A stretch of DNA of 64,000 bases. Origin: Streptomyces eurythermus. Its GTDB lineage: Bacteria > Actinomycetota > Actinomycetes > Streptomycetales > Streptomycetaceae. The notes beneath the pieces are model-generated. The model worked only from the letters and a program-made list of their open reading frames with translations. It made no database searches and was not told where the DNA came from. Location: positions 343,002-407,001 of the forward strand of contig NZ_BMSK01000008.1 of assembly GCF_014649115.1 (NCBI RefSeq), written 5' to 3'. A program made the position numbers and the translations under genes. Position 1 is the stretch's first letter, and every line of letters begins with the position of its first letter. This document shows, in pieces, positions 1-8,786 of the stretch.

Positions 1-11
1 GAGGCGCCCGG

Positions 12-1664
12 TCACAGCACGGCGGCCAGGAGTTCCTTCGTATAGGCCGCACTCGGTGTGTCGAAGACCGTGTCCCGAGGCCCCGTTTCCACCAGCCCGC
101 CGTCCTTCAGCACCGCGATCCGGTCGCAGAAGTGCCGTACCACCGCGAGGTCGTGGGAGATGAAGAGCAGGGACAGGCCCAGTTCCTCGCGCAGGTCCAT
201 GAGGAGGTTGAGGACCTGCGCCTGGACGGAGACGTCCAGCGCGGAGACCGGTTCGTCGGCGATGACCAGGCGCGGCCGGACGGCCAGCGCGCGGGCGATG
301 CCGATGCGCTGGCGCTGGCCGCCGGAGAACTCGTGCGGGTGGCGGGACAGGTGCGCCGCGGACAGGCCCACCTGCTCCAGCAGTTCCACCGCCCTGTCCC
401 TGCGCCGTGCCGCGTCCAGGTCCGTGTGGACGCGCAGCGGTGTCGTGACGATCTGCTCCACCGTCCGGCGCGGGTTCAGCGACGCGTACGGGTCCTGGAA
501 CACCAGCTGGACGTCCCGGCTCAGCTCGCGGCGCAGCCGCGCGTTCGTCGCCGCGCCGGAGATGTCCCGGCCGTCGAAGCGGACCTCGCCGCCGGTGGGG
601 CGGCGCAGGCCGGCCAGGACCCTCGCGATCGTGGACTTGCCCGAGCCGGACTCGCCGACCAGGCCCAGGGTCTCACCGTGGCGCACGCGCAGGCTCACGC
701 CGTCCACCGCGGTGTGCGGGCGGGAGCGGCGACGGCCCGGGTAGTCCACGCGCAGGTCGCGTACCTCGGCCAGCACACCGGCGGGGGCGGGGGCCGTACG
801 CGGCCGGGCCTTCGCGCGGGGCTTCGGCTCCGGATCCTCGACCGTGGGCAGCCGGCTGCCGGGCGGGGTGCGCAGGGTGGGGGCCGCCTGGACCAGGGCC
901 CGGGTGTAGGGGTGCGCGGCGGAGGTCAGCAGGCGCGCCGTGGGACCCTCCTCCAGGGCCTCGCCGGCGCGCAGCACCAGCATGCGGTGGCACGTCGCCG
1001 CCACCACGCCCACGTCGTGGGTGATGAGGACCATGGCCGTACCGGTCTCCGCCTGGAGTTCGCGGATCAGGTCGAGGATCTGGCGCTGGACCCGGGCGTC
1101 GAGCGCCGTGGTCGGTTCGTCGGCGATCAGCACGTCCGGGTCGTTGACCAGCGCCATGGCGATGACCACGCGTTGGCGCATGCCGCCCGAGAGGTGGTGG
1201 GGGTGGTCCGAGGCCCGGGCGGCCGGGATGCCCACCCGCTCCAGCATCGCGGCCGCCCGTCGCAGTGCCTCCTTGCGGCTCGCCTGCGGGTGGTGGACGC
1301 GGTAGGCCTCGGCGATCTGCGCGCCGATGGTGTGGTACGGCGACAGCGCGTCCAGGGCGTCCTGGAAGACCATCGCGGCCTTGGCGCCCCGGACCCGCTT
1401 CAGGACCGCTTCCGGCGCACCCACCAGCTCCGGTCCGTCGCCGCCCAGCCGGATGCTGCCCTCGACACGGGTGCGCGCGGGGTCGTGCAGCCCCAGGGCC
1501 GCCAGGCCGATCGTCGACTTGCCCGAGCCGGACTCGCCGACGAGTCCCAGCACCTCGCCCGGCGCCACGTCGAAGGAGATGTCCCGGACCGCCGGCACCG
1601 GGCCGCGTGCCGTGCCGAAGGTGACCGTCAGGTCACGTACGCGCAAAGCGGGTTGTCTGCTCAT
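12..1664 (-). CDS. Fused double ATP-binding subunit of oligopeptide ABC importer
   Basis: The protein has 550 residues with two complete ABC ATPase domains in tandem, equivalent to DppD and DppF joined in one chain. Each half shows a Walker A (GLVGESGSGKST), a signature (LSGGMRQR and FSGGQRQR) and a Walker B/D-loop (IADEPTTALD and IADEPVSALD). Each also has the C-terminal extension typical of peptide/nickel importers, and a Pro/Ala-rich linker joins them. The reading frame stays open far upstream, but the start at 1664 overlaps the stop of the permease gene in an ATGA junction, so it is the coupled start. It powers import of peptides or similar solutes at the inner face of the membrane. Confidence 0.93.
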   Translation of the reverse strand: MSRQPALRVRDLTVTFGTARGPVPAVRDISFDVAPGEVLGLVGESGSGKSTIGLAALGLHDPARTRVEGSIRLGGDGPELVGAPEAVLKRVRGAKAAMVFQDALDALSPYHTIGAQIAEAYRVHHPQASRKEALRRAAAMLERVGIPAARASDHPHHLSGGMRQRVVIAMALVNDPDVLIADEPTTALDARVQRQILDLIRELQAETGTAMVLITHDVGVVAATCHRMLVLRAGEALEEGPTARLLTSAAHPYTRALVQAAPTLRTPPGSRLPTVEDPEPKPRAKARPRTAPAPAGVLAEVRDLRVDYPGRRRSRPHTAVDGVSLRVRHGETLGLVGESGSGKSTIARVLAGLRRPTGGEVRFDGRDISGAATNARLRRELSRDVQLVFQDPYASLNPRRTVEQIVTTPLRVHTDLDAARRRDRAVELLEQVGLSAAHLSRHPHEFSGGQRQRIGIARALAVRPRLVIADEPVSALDVSVQAQVLNLLMDLREELGLSLLFISHDLAVVRHFCDRIAVLKDGGLVETGPRDTVFDTPSAAYTKELLAAVL

Positions 1665-2653
1665 GCGAGCCTCACTCGGGGATCGAGCCAGGCCACCACC
1701 ACATCGGCGACGGCCACGAAGACGACGACGAAGAACGCGGCCAGGAGTACGGTGCCGACGACCGTGGGCAGGTCGTTGCCGTTCACCGCGTCGACGGCCA
1801 GCTTGCCGACGCCGCCGAGACCGAACACGGTCTCCGTGATGAACGCGCCGCCGAACAGCGCCCCGACCTCCAGGCCGAGCAACTGCACCAGCGGGCCGGC
1901 CGCTCCGCGCGCGGTGTACCTCAGATGGGTGCGCAGGGTGCCGAGGCCCTTCGCGCGGGCCGTGCGCACATATCCGTGGTGCATGGTCTCCAGCAGCTGT
2001 GAGCGGGTGAGACGGGCGAAGACGGCCGCGTTGACGAAGCCGAGGACCAGCCACGGCAGGAGCAGCCCCAGGGCCCACTGGGCGGGGTGGGCGGCGAAGG
2101 GGACGTAGTGGGGGAGCGGGAACAGGCCCGTGGAGTAGACGAGCAGGAACTGGAGGACGTAGCCGAGGAAGTAGATCTGGACGCTCGCGCCCAGCAGGCT
2201 GAAGCCGGACAGCAGGCGGTCCGTCGCCCGGCCCCGGCGCAGTGCCGCCGCCAGGCCCGAGCCGATGCCGAGGACGAGGATCACCGTCAGGGCGCCGGCC
2301 GCGAGGGAGACGGTCACCGGCAGGCGGTCGGCGATGGCGGCGAGCACGGGCTGGTGGAGGGTGTAGGAGTAGCCGAGGCAGGGGGCGGGGCAGGGGATCG
2401 GGGTGCCGTCGACGTCCGCGATGGTGCGGCCGGTCACGATGCCGCCGACGTAGTCGAGGAACTGGGCGAGGAGCGGCTGGTCGAGTCCCATGCTCGCGCG
2501 GACCGCCTCGACCTGGGCGGTGTCGCACTTGGGGCCGCAGGCGATCAGCGCCGGGTCGGAGGGGGCGGCGTAGAAGAGCGCGAAGGCCAGGGCGGTGATC
2601 GCGAGGAGCACCGCCACGGCCTGCGCGGCCCTCCTGAGGAGGTATCGGGTCAT
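1661..2653 (-). CDS. ABC transporter permease, DppB/OppB type
   Basis: This 330-residue inner-membrane permease has an N-terminal hydrophobic helix after MTRYLLRR, a periplasmic-side loop, and several further membrane segments. The binding-protein-dependent transport motif carrying the EAA-type loop lies near residues 200-260 (ARAKGLGTLRTHLRYTARGA). It overlaps the ATPase gene by 4 bases and lies 11 bases downstream of the binding-protein gene, so all are one leftward operon. The insert rich in Cys and Pro around residues 80-95 is a little unusual, but the fold assignment is secure. Confidence 0.92.
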   Translation of the reverse strand: MTRYLLRRAAQAVAVLLAITALAFALFYAAPSDPALIACGPKCDTAQVEAVRASMGLDQPLLAQFLDYVGGIVTGRTIADVDGTPIPCPAPCLGYSYTLHQPVLAAIADRLPVTVSLAAGALTVILVLGIGSGLAAALRRGRATDRLLSGFSLLGASVQIYFLGYVLQFLLVYSTGLFPLPHYVPFAAHPAQWALGLLLPWLVLGFVNAAVFARLTRSQLLETMHHGYVRTARAKGLGTLRTHLRYTARGAAGPLVQLLGLEVGALFGGAFITETVFGLGGVGKLAVDAVNGNDLPTVVGTVLLAAFFVVVFVAVADVVVAWLDPRVRLA

Positions 2654-2664
2654 GGTGGCGGGGG

Positions 2665-4440
2665 TCAGGCGTTCTTGAGGTACAGGTCGACCGCGGCCGT
2701 GGCGCCGTAGATCGGGTGGATGGCGGCACCGCCGACGTCCTTGCCGCGGAACTGGGAGACGCTGGTGTAGAGGAACGGCACCACGGGGACGTCCTTCATG
2801 ACCGTCTCCTCCAGGTCGATGAGTGCCGCGGCCTTCTTCCGCGCGTCACCGATCTTCGCGATGCGGGCCAGTTCCGCGTCCACCCGCGGGTTGGCGTAGC
2901 GGATGGAGTTGGACAGCGGATCGAGGTGGCTCTCGAAGCTGTCGGGGAGCAGGGTCGACGGGGTGGGCCAGTCCACGGAGTTGGTGGACAGCCACAGGTC
3001 GTACGGGGCGTCGTTGCGGAACACCTGGGCGTTGAACGCGGCCGGCTGAAGGCCCTTGACCACCAGCTCGACGCCGATCTTGGCGAAGGCGTCGGCGAGG
3101 ACCTGCGCGACCTGGTCGTCCTGCGGGCTGTAGACGGGGTACGCGTACGTCAGCTTGGTGACCTTCGTCTTCGCCTTGGCCAGGTGTTCTTTGGCCTTGG
3201 CGATGTCCCCGGTGGGCGCGACGGGGTAGAGGTCGTACTTCTTCCAGCCCACGACGGCCGGTGACGACAGGGTGGTCGCGAAGTCGCCGGCGTACTGGCC
3301 GCCGAGGACCTGACGGGCCTGCCGGCGGGGGAAGACATAGTGGATGGCCTTGCGGACCTCGGGGTCGGTGACCCGGTCGTTCTTGATGTACAGGTCCGAG
3401 GTGTAGGCGCCCTGGCTGCCGGAGACGACCAGCGTCCGCTTGGCGGCATCGCGTTCGACCGTCGAGATCAGTTCCGGCGGCAGCGTGCCCTTGGTGGTCA
3501 GGGTGGTCGGGCCCGTGCCCTGGCCGTTGAAGACCTCCTGGGCGGTGTTGAGGACGGCCTTGCCGAAGGTGAACTCGAAGCGGTCCGGGTAGGCGTGCCG
3601 GATCGGGTCGGTGGCCGGCTTCCAGTACGGATTGCGTTCCAGCGTGAGGCTCTTGTTCTGCTTGTGCTCGACGATCCGGTACGGCCCGGTGGCGAAGGGC
3701 TTCACGTCGTAGCCGGTGCCCGTGTCCTTGTCGGCCCGGACCGGCGAGGAGGAGGACTGGGCGGCCATGTACGGCACGTCGGACTGCGGCTCGGGGAAGT
3801 GGAAGACGATGGTCTTGTCGTCGGGCGTCTCGATGGCCCGGAGGTCGCCGTCCTTCTTGGGCCCGCCGTACTTCTTCACCGCCTCGGTGCGGTCCTTGGA
3901 GCCGGTGAGCCATTCGGGCCAATAGGTGGGGCCGGCCTCGAAGCCGGGGGCGAAGGTGCGCTCGATGCCGTACTTGACCTGCCGCGCGGTGACGGGTTTG
4001 CCGTCCTCCCAGGCGATGCCGTCCTTCAGGTGGTACGTCCAGGTCCGGCCGCCGTCGGAGGAGGTGCCGGTGTCGGTGGCGAGGTCACCGACCAGCCTGG
4101 GCCTGCCGTCGATCACCTGATACTGCGTCAGCTGCCGGCCCCACAGCAGCGAGGTGCTGTAGGTCTCGCCGGCGTAGATCTTCTGCGGGTCCAGGTGGGT
4201 GTAGTCGACCGGGTTGGCGATGGTGAGGGTGCCGCCCTCGCGGGCGCCGGGGACCTTCGGGGCGGGGCCCTTGCTGTCCTCGGCGGTGCCGAGGGTGGCG
4301 GTCAGCCGCCGGCCGCTCTTCGCGGCGGTGCTGTTCTTGTGTGTGTCCGTGCCCGCCCCCGCGGAGCAGGAGCACAGCAGCAGGGCGGCGGCGGTGGCGA
4401 GAGCCGGGACGGCTGCGGCGCGCGGGGTGATGGTGGGCAT
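2665..4440 (-). CDS. Peptide ABC transporter substrate-binding lipoprotein (family 5)
   Basis: The protein has 591 residues with a lipoprotein signal peptide; the hydrophobic core ends in LLLCSCSAGAG, giving a lipobox Cys near residue 24. The mature part is a family 5 solute-binding protein, with the typical GGTLTIANP start, DGKPVTARQVKYGIERT, and the late FNAQVF...YDLWLSTN segment. It should capture oligopeptides or related solutes outside the membrane and deliver them to the DppB/DppC-type permeases on either side. It is the second gene of the leftward operon, 62 bases after the DppC-type gene. The real substrate cannot be told from sequence. Confidence 0.93.
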   Translation of the reverse strand: MPTITPRAAAVPALATAAALLLCSCSAGAGTDTHKNSTAAKSGRRLTATLGTAEDSKGPAPKVPGAREGGTLTIANPVDYTHLDPQKIYAGETYSTSLLWGRQLTQYQVIDGRPRLVGDLATDTGTSSDGGRTWTYHLKDGIAWEDGKPVTARQVKYGIERTFAPGFEAGPTYWPEWLTGSKDRTEAVKKYGGPKKDGDLRAIETPDDKTIVFHFPEPQSDVPYMAAQSSSSPVRADKDTGTGYDVKPFATGPYRIVEHKQNKSLTLERNPYWKPATDPIRHAYPDRFEFTFGKAVLNTAQEVFNGQGTGPTTLTTKGTLPPELISTVERDAAKRTLVVSGSQGAYTSDLYIKNDRVTDPEVRKAIHYVFPRRQARQVLGGQYAGDFATTLSSPAVVGWKKYDLYPVAPTGDIAKAKEHLAKAKTKVTKLTYAYPVYSPQDDQVAQVLADAFAKIGVELVVKGLQPAAFNAQVFRNDAPYDLWLSTNSVDWPTPSTLLPDSFESHLDPLSNSIRYANPRVDAELARIAKIGDARKKAAALIDLEETVMKDVPVVPFLYTSVSQFRGKDVGGAAIHPIYGATAAVDLYLKNA

Positions 4441-4502
4441 GACGAACTCCGTTGCGTGGTGCGGGTGTTGCTGATGATTAGGTGAGAGAAGGTGCCGGGG
4501 GC

Positions 4503-5429
4503 TCAGCGGACGGTGTGCGGGTCGAGCGCGTCCCGCACGGCGTCGCCGAGGAGGTTGAAGGCGAGGACGAAGACGAGGAGCGAGACACCGGGGAACACCA
4601 TGTAGGTGGGGTCGTCGTAGAAGACCTCCGAGCCCCGGGAGATCATGCGGCCCCAGTCGGGGATGGGCTCGTTGATGCCGACGCCCAGGAAGGACAGCGC
4701 GGCCTCGGTGGTGACGATCGCGGGCACGGCGAGGGTGATGTGCACCAGCACCGGCGCCCAGACGTTCGGCAGCAGCTCCCGGAAGACGATGTGCCGCCGG
4801 CTCGCGCCGAGCGCCCGCGCCGCTTCGACGAACTCCCGCTCGCGCAGGGACCGCACGACCGTGCGCAGCACCATCGCGAGCGGCACCCAGCCGAAGGCGG
4901 AGAAGACCAGGATGAGGACGGTGAACTGCATCCAGGCGGGTTCGCTCTCGTCGTGTCCCACGAAGCGGGTCTGGACGACCGGGCCCAGGGTGAGCAGGAA
5001 CAGCAGGGCCGGGAAGGCGAGCAGGACGTTGCAGACGAAGGTGAACGCCCGGTCGACGAGGCCGCTGAGGTAGCCCGCGGTCACGCCCACCACCACACCG
5101 ATGACGGCGACGACGGCGGCCGAGGCGAACGCGATCAGCAGCGAGGTGCGGATGCCGTGGAGGAGCTGGGCGAGGACGTCACGGCCGAGGCCGGGCTCGA
5201 TGCCGAACCAGTGCTCGGCGGAGATCCCGCCGTTGGGCAGCACGGGCAGGCCCTCCGGACTGAGCAGGCCGGTCTCGTTCTGCCCGTAGTGCTCGGTGGG
5301 GTTCTTGCCGTAGAGGGCGGTGATCAGCGGCGCGGTGACGGCGAGGAGCACGAAGAACCCGACGACGGCGAGCGAGACGATCCCGACTCGGTCGCGCCGG
5401 AACACATGTGTCATCGATACCGCTGCCAT
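4503..5429 (-). CDS. ABC transporter permease, DppC/OppC type
   Basis: This 308-residue inner-membrane permease has an N-terminal cytoplasmic stretch, a first helix (VGIVSLAVVGFFVLLAV), an extracytoplasmic domain and the permease core with the EAA loop (ARALGASRRHIVFRELLPN). It ends in DPHTVR, as DppC-type proteins usually do. The frame is open upstream to 5771, but the ATG at 5429 has GGGAG 9 bases upstream; a second ATG at 5414 is possible. It is the first gene of the leftward peptide-importer operon, so the promoter must lie in 5430-5759. Confidence 0.9.
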   Translation of the reverse strand: MAAVSMTHVFRRDRVGIVSLAVVGFFVLLAVTAPLITALYGKNPTEHYGQNETGLLSPEGLPVLPNGGISAEHWFGIEPGLGRDVLAQLLHGIRTSLLIAFASAAVVAVIGVVVGVTAGYLSGLVDRAFTFVCNVLLAFPALLFLLTLGPVVQTRFVGHDESEPAWMQFTVLILVFSAFGWVPLAMVLRTVVRSLREREFVEAARALGASRRHIVFRELLPNVWAPVLVHITLAVPAIVTTEAALSFLGVGINEPIPDWGRMISRGSEVFYDDPTYMVFPGVSLLVFVLAFNLLGDAVRDALDPHTVR

Positions 5430-5558
5430 GCTGTCGTACTCCCGACTCGCCTCGGCTGCTCCGGTCGTGGAGGAGCGCCCTGGATCACACCGGAGGCGGG
5501 GTCTCCGCTCCGGACACCGGACATTAGATCGGAAGATCAAATCGACTGCAATGCCTGG

Positions 5559-5598
5559 GATTGCAAGGTGGCAGAGATCTATGACGTTAGATTGCAAG
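5559..5598. promoter_or_regulatory. Two direct GATTGCAAG repeats in the dpp-like upstream region
   Basis: The 330-base gap 5430-5759 separates the divergent peptide-importer operon and the 5760 gene. Inside it is an unusually AT-rich island with GATTGCAAG at 5559-5567 and again at 5590-5598, 31 bases apart (about three helical turns). A related TGCAAT lies at about 5548. TTGCAA is itself palindromic. This looks like a pair of regulator sites or promoter elements for the importer. No known regulator consensus is matched with confidence, and the rest of the gap shows no gene. Confidence 0.35.
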
Positions 5599-5759
5599 AA
5601 TGTTTCCGTGTTCACGTTGCCGCCATGGAAACACCCCCATTTGCCGCGAATCGCCCGCCAGGGGGAGAGCAGGGTCACACCAGGCGCGTTCCGCGCCGGG
5701 GACCTACCGTGGTCGCAGTGGCATCGACGCCCCGGACGGCCGTAGCGGAGGAGAACGCG

Positions 5760-6065
5760 ATGGAGGAGCACTTCGTGTGGGTGACGACCCGCCGCATCCA
5801 GCCGGGCAGCCTGGACGACTTCGAACGGGCGTGGCGGCCCGCGGCCGAGCCGCGGGGAATGCGCCGCGCCTTCGCGTACTGGTCCGCGGACGGACAGGAG
5901 ATCACCGGGGTGTCGTTCTGGGACTCCGAGGAGGCCTGCGACTCCTGGCGGACATCCGAGCCCGAGGGACAGCGGCGCGCCGCCATGGCTCCCTACGTCG
6001 TGGAGGAGCGGGAGGGCTTCTACCGGGGCCGCGAACTCGCCGTCCCCGGCGGTGCGCCCGACTGA
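5760..6065 (+). CDS. Small ABM-like (dimeric alpha/beta barrel) protein
   Basis: The 101-residue protein starts at an ATG preceded by GGAGGAG at good spacing. The sequence (EEHFVWVTTRRIQPGSLDDF, then ITGVSFWDSEEACDSWRTSE) has the pattern of antibiotic-biosynthesis-monooxygenase-like dimeric alpha/beta barrels: an N-terminal strand, a helix, a mid strand and a final EREGFYRGRELAVP segment. These proteins act as small heme-, flavin- or cofactor-free oxygenases, or simply as stress proteins, so the activity is unknown. It stands alone, divergent from the peptide importer and convergent with metX, whose stop lies 25 bases away. Confidence 0.75.
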   Translation: MEEHFVWVTTRRIQPGSLDDFERAWRPAAEPRGMRRAFAYWSADGQEITGVSFWDSEEACDSWRTSEPEGQRRAAMAPYVVEEREGFYRGRELAVPGGAPD

Positions 6066-6090
6066 GCGGGCCGCCGCGAGTGCGCCGGTC

Positions 6091-7236
6091 TCAGTCCAGC
6101 AACTCGCGGACGAGCGCCGCCACTTGCCCGGTCTCGAGCAGGAACCCGTCGTGCCCGTACGGTGACTCGACCACCCTGAGCCGGTCGGCGCCCGGGATCA
6201 GCGCGGCCAGCTCCGCCTGCTGGACCGGCGGGTAGAGCCGGTCGGAGTCCACCCCGGCGACCAGGGTGGGCGCGGTCACCCGGCGCAGGGCGGCCCGCAC
6301 ACCGCCCCGGCCCCGGCCCACGTCATGGGCGTTCATCGCCTCGGCCAGCACCACATAGCTCGCCGCGTCGAAACGGCGTACCAGCTTGGCCGCGTGATGG
6401 TCGAGATAGGACTGCACCTGATAGCGCCCGCCGCGCCACGGGTCCTCCCCGTCCTGCGGCAGACGGCCGAAGCGGACCTGGAGTTCGGGCTCGCTGCGAT
6501 AGGTGACATGGGCCAGCCGGCGGGCCAGCCCCAGCCCCTCGTGCGGCCCGCGGCCGGTGTCGTGGTAGTCGCCGGCCTGCCAGTGCGGGTCCGTGCGGAT
6601 GGCGCGCACCTGGATGTCCGCCCACGCCACCTGTTCCGCGCTCGCCGCCGCCGTCGTCGCGAGGAGCAGCAGCCGGCCCGTCCGCGCCGGGTACGACACC
6701 GCCCACTCCACGGCCCGCATGCCGCCCATCGAACCGCCGACGACCAGCGCCCACCGGTCGATACCCAGCGCGTCCGCGAGTCGTGCCTCCGCGGCCACCT
6801 GGTCGCGCTGGGTCAGGAACGGGAACGCACCGCCCCACGGTCTTCCGCCGCCGGGGCGCCGGGAGGCCGGCCCCGTGCTGCCCTGGCAGCCGCCGAGCAC
6901 GTTCGGCGCGACGACGAACCAGCGGTCGGTGTCCAGCGCCCGCCCCGGACCGATCAGGGCGTCCCACCAGCCGGGCGTCGGGTGCCCGGGGCCGGCCGGG
7001 CCGGCGGCGTGGCTGTCCCCGGTGAGCGCGTGCAGCACCAGGACGGCGTTGGCACGGTCCGGCGCGAGCGTCCCCCAGGTCTCGAACGCGAGCCGCACGC
7101 CCGGGAGTTCACCGCCCGCCTCCAACGGCAGCGGCTTCTCCGCGTCGTACCACCGGCGCCGGCCGGGCGGATCCCCCTCCCGCCAGGCCCCGGTGGCCGG
7201 CGGCAGGGGCGCCTCGGCAGCGGCGACGGCGTGCAC
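6091..7236 (-). CDS. metX: Homoserine O-acetyltransferase
   Basis: The 381-residue alpha/beta hydrolase acylates homoserine from acetyl-CoA (some family members use succinyl-CoA), the first committed step of methionine synthesis. It shows the family's LAFETWGTL start, the nucleophile elbow GGSMGGMRAVEW with the catalytic Ser, an Asp in GVDSDRLYPP and the His in YGHDGFLLE. The start is a GTG placed directly after the metY stop codon (TAG then GTG with no gap), so translation is probably coupled. Its product is the co-substrate of MetY, so the two genes form a direct-sulfhydrylation module. Confidence 0.95.
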   Translation of the reverse strand: MHAVAAAEAPLPPATGAWREGDPPGRRRWYDAEKPLPLEAGGELPGVRLAFETWGTLAPDRANAVLVLHALTGDSHAAGPAGPGHPTPGWWDALIGPGRALDTDRWFVVAPNVLGGCQGSTGPASRRPGGGRPWGGAFPFLTQRDQVAAEARLADALGIDRWALVVGGSMGGMRAVEWAVSYPARTGRLLLLATTAAASAEQVAWADIQVRAIRTDPHWQAGDYHDTGRGPHEGLGLARRLAHVTYRSEPELQVRFGRLPQDGEDPWRGGRYQVQSYLDHHAAKLVRRFDAASYVVLAEAMNAHDVGRGRGGVRAALRRVTAPTLVAGVDSDRLYPPVQQAELAALIPGADRLRVVESPYGHDGFLLETGQVAALVRELLD

Positions 7237-8598
7237 CTACGCGCCCTTCGCCGCGCGGAAACCGGCCTCCAGGTCCGCCTTGAGGTCGGCGAGGGACTCG
7301 ATGCCCACCGACAGGCGGACCAGCCCCGGCGCGGTGCCGGTCGCCGCCAGCTGGGCCTCGTCCAGCTGGCTGTGCGTGGTGGACGCCGGATGGATGATCA
7401 GGCTGCGCACGTCACCGATGTTGGCGAGGTGGCTGAACAGCTCCACGCCGTCCACGAACCGCCTGCCCGCCTCGACACCGCCGCGCAACTCGAAGGAGAC
7501 GATGGCGCCGGCACCGCGCGGCAGGTACGTCCGCCCGGCCTCGTACCACCTGCTGGACGGCAGGCCCGGGTAGTGCACGGCGGCGACCTCGTCGCGCCGC
7601 TCCAGCCATTCCGCGAGCTCCTGGGCGTTGGCCGTGTGCCGTTCGATCCGCAGGCTCAGCGTCTCCACGCCCTGCAACAGCAGGAACGCCGAGTGCGGGG
7701 ACAGCGCCGGGCCGAGGTCGCGCAGCAACTGCACCCGCAGCTTGACCGCGTAGGCGCCGGGGCCGAGCGCGGGCCAGTAGCGCAGACCGTGGTAGCTGGG
7801 GTCCGGCTCGGTGAAGTCCGGGAACCTGTCGGCGTGCGCGCCGAAGTCGAACGTACCGCCGTCCACGACCACGCCCGCGATGGCCGTGCCGTGGCCGCCG
7901 AGGAACTTCGTGGCCGAGTGCACGACGATGTCCGCCCCGTGCTCGAGCGGCCGCAGCAGGTACGGGGTGGGCACCGTGTTGTCCACGATGAGCGGGACGC
8001 CCGCCGCGTGCGCCACGTCGGCCACCGCCCGCACGTCGAGCACATTGCCGCGCGGGTTGCCCAGCGACTCCGCGAACAGCGCCTTGGTGTTCGGCCGGAT
8101 CGCCGCCCGCCAGGCCTCCGGGTCGTCCGGGTCGTCCACGAAGGACACCTCGATGCCGAACCGGGGCAGCGTGTGGCGGAACAGGTTGTAGGTGCCGCCG
8201 TACAGGGAGGTGCTGGAGACGATGTGGTCGCCGGCGCCCGCCAGGGTGAGGAGGGCCAGGGTCTCCGCCGCCTGCCCGGAGGACAGTGCCACGGCCGCCA
8301 CACCGCCCTCCAGGGCGGCGATCCGCTGCTCGAAGACGTCCTGGGTGGGGTTGTGGATCCGGGAGTAGATGTTGCCGGGCTCGGCGAGCGAGAACAGGTC
8401 GGCGGCGTGTTGGGTGTCCCGGAACACGAACGACGTGGTCTGGTAGATCGGCGTGGCCCGGGCACCGGTGGCCGGGTCGGGTACGGCACCGGCGTGGACC
8501 TGCTTGGTCTCGAAGGACCAGGCCGAGGTGTCGGGACCGGTGGGCGGCTCCTCGGCGGTGTGGCCGGCGGTGACGGAGTCGACGGGCTGGCTGCTCAT
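7237..8598 (-). CDS. metY: O-acetylhomoserine sulfhydrylase (PLP enzyme)
   Basis: The 453-residue Cys/Met-metabolism PLP enzyme condenses O-acetylhomoserine with sulfide to give homocysteine. It shows TTSFVFRDTQHAADLF, YSRIHNPTQDVFEQRIAALEGG, and the PLP-lysine region HSATKFLGGHGTAIAG. The ATG at 8598 has GAGGAG 5 bases upstream; the longer open frame to 8679 is probably not translated. It is the first gene of the metY-metX pair, and its free sulfide could come from the sulfonate-use genes just upstream. The 188-base gap to tauD contains a terminator. I looked for a SAM riboswitch there and saw none. Confidence 0.95.
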   Translation of the reverse strand: MSSQPVDSVTAGHTAEEPPTGPDTSAWSFETKQVHAGAVPDPATGARATPIYQTTSFVFRDTQHAADLFSLAEPGNIYSRIHNPTQDVFEQRIAALEGGVAAVALSSGQAAETLALLTLAGAGDHIVSSTSLYGGTYNLFRHTLPRFGIEVSFVDDPDDPEAWRAAIRPNTKALFAESLGNPRGNVLDVRAVADVAHAAGVPLIVDNTVPTPYLLRPLEHGADIVVHSATKFLGGHGTAIAGVVVDGGTFDFGAHADRFPDFTEPDPSYHGLRYWPALGPGAYAVKLRVQLLRDLGPALSPHSAFLLLQGVETLSLRIERHTANAQELAEWLERRDEVAAVHYPGLPSSRWYEAGRTYLPRGAGAIVSFELRGGVEAGRRFVDGVELFSHLANIGDVRSLIIHPASTTHSQLDEAQLAATGTAPGLVRLSVGIESLADLKADLEAGFRAAKGA

Positions 8599-8745
8599 GG
8601 TGCTCCTCGTGCGGGAGAGCGGCGCTGAGTTGCGACGAGGTAAGCACGGCCCGGCACCCGGGGACAGGGCGATACGCACCGTGCAACGAGGACTTCACAA
8701 ACGACATCCGTGCGCAACGATCGTCCGCGCACGGCGCCCGGACGT

Positions 8746-8782
8746 GTGTGCGGGAGGCCGCGGTGCCGGGCCTCCCGCACAC
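8746..8782 (-). terminator. Hairpin terminator after the sulfonate operon
   Basis: A perfect 14-base inverted repeat (GTGTGCGGGAGGCC at 8746-8759, its complement at 8769-8782) with a 9-base loop lies just 4 bases past the stop of the dioxygenase gene. It should end the leftward sulfonate operon and isolate it from metY. No long U tract follows, as is usual in high-GC actinobacteria. Confidence 0.75.
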
Positions 8783-8786
8783 CCCG

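Noticed and set aside
1665..2729. Extension of the double ATPase frame to 2729 (905 residues)
   Set aside because: The extra N-terminal part overlaps the permease gene antiphase and is Arg/Pro-rich; the coupled ATG at 1664 is the real start.
5430..5771. N-terminal extension of the DppC-type permease containing VIDLC, similar to cysteine leaders
   Set aside because: The frame has no stop before the permease and composition is not protein-like; the ATG at 5429 has a proper ribosome binding site.
8599..8745. SAM-type riboswitch or leader peptide upstream of metY
   Set aside because: The sequence lacks the conserved SAM-IV start and core, and the small frames here either run into metY out of frame or lack a core motif.
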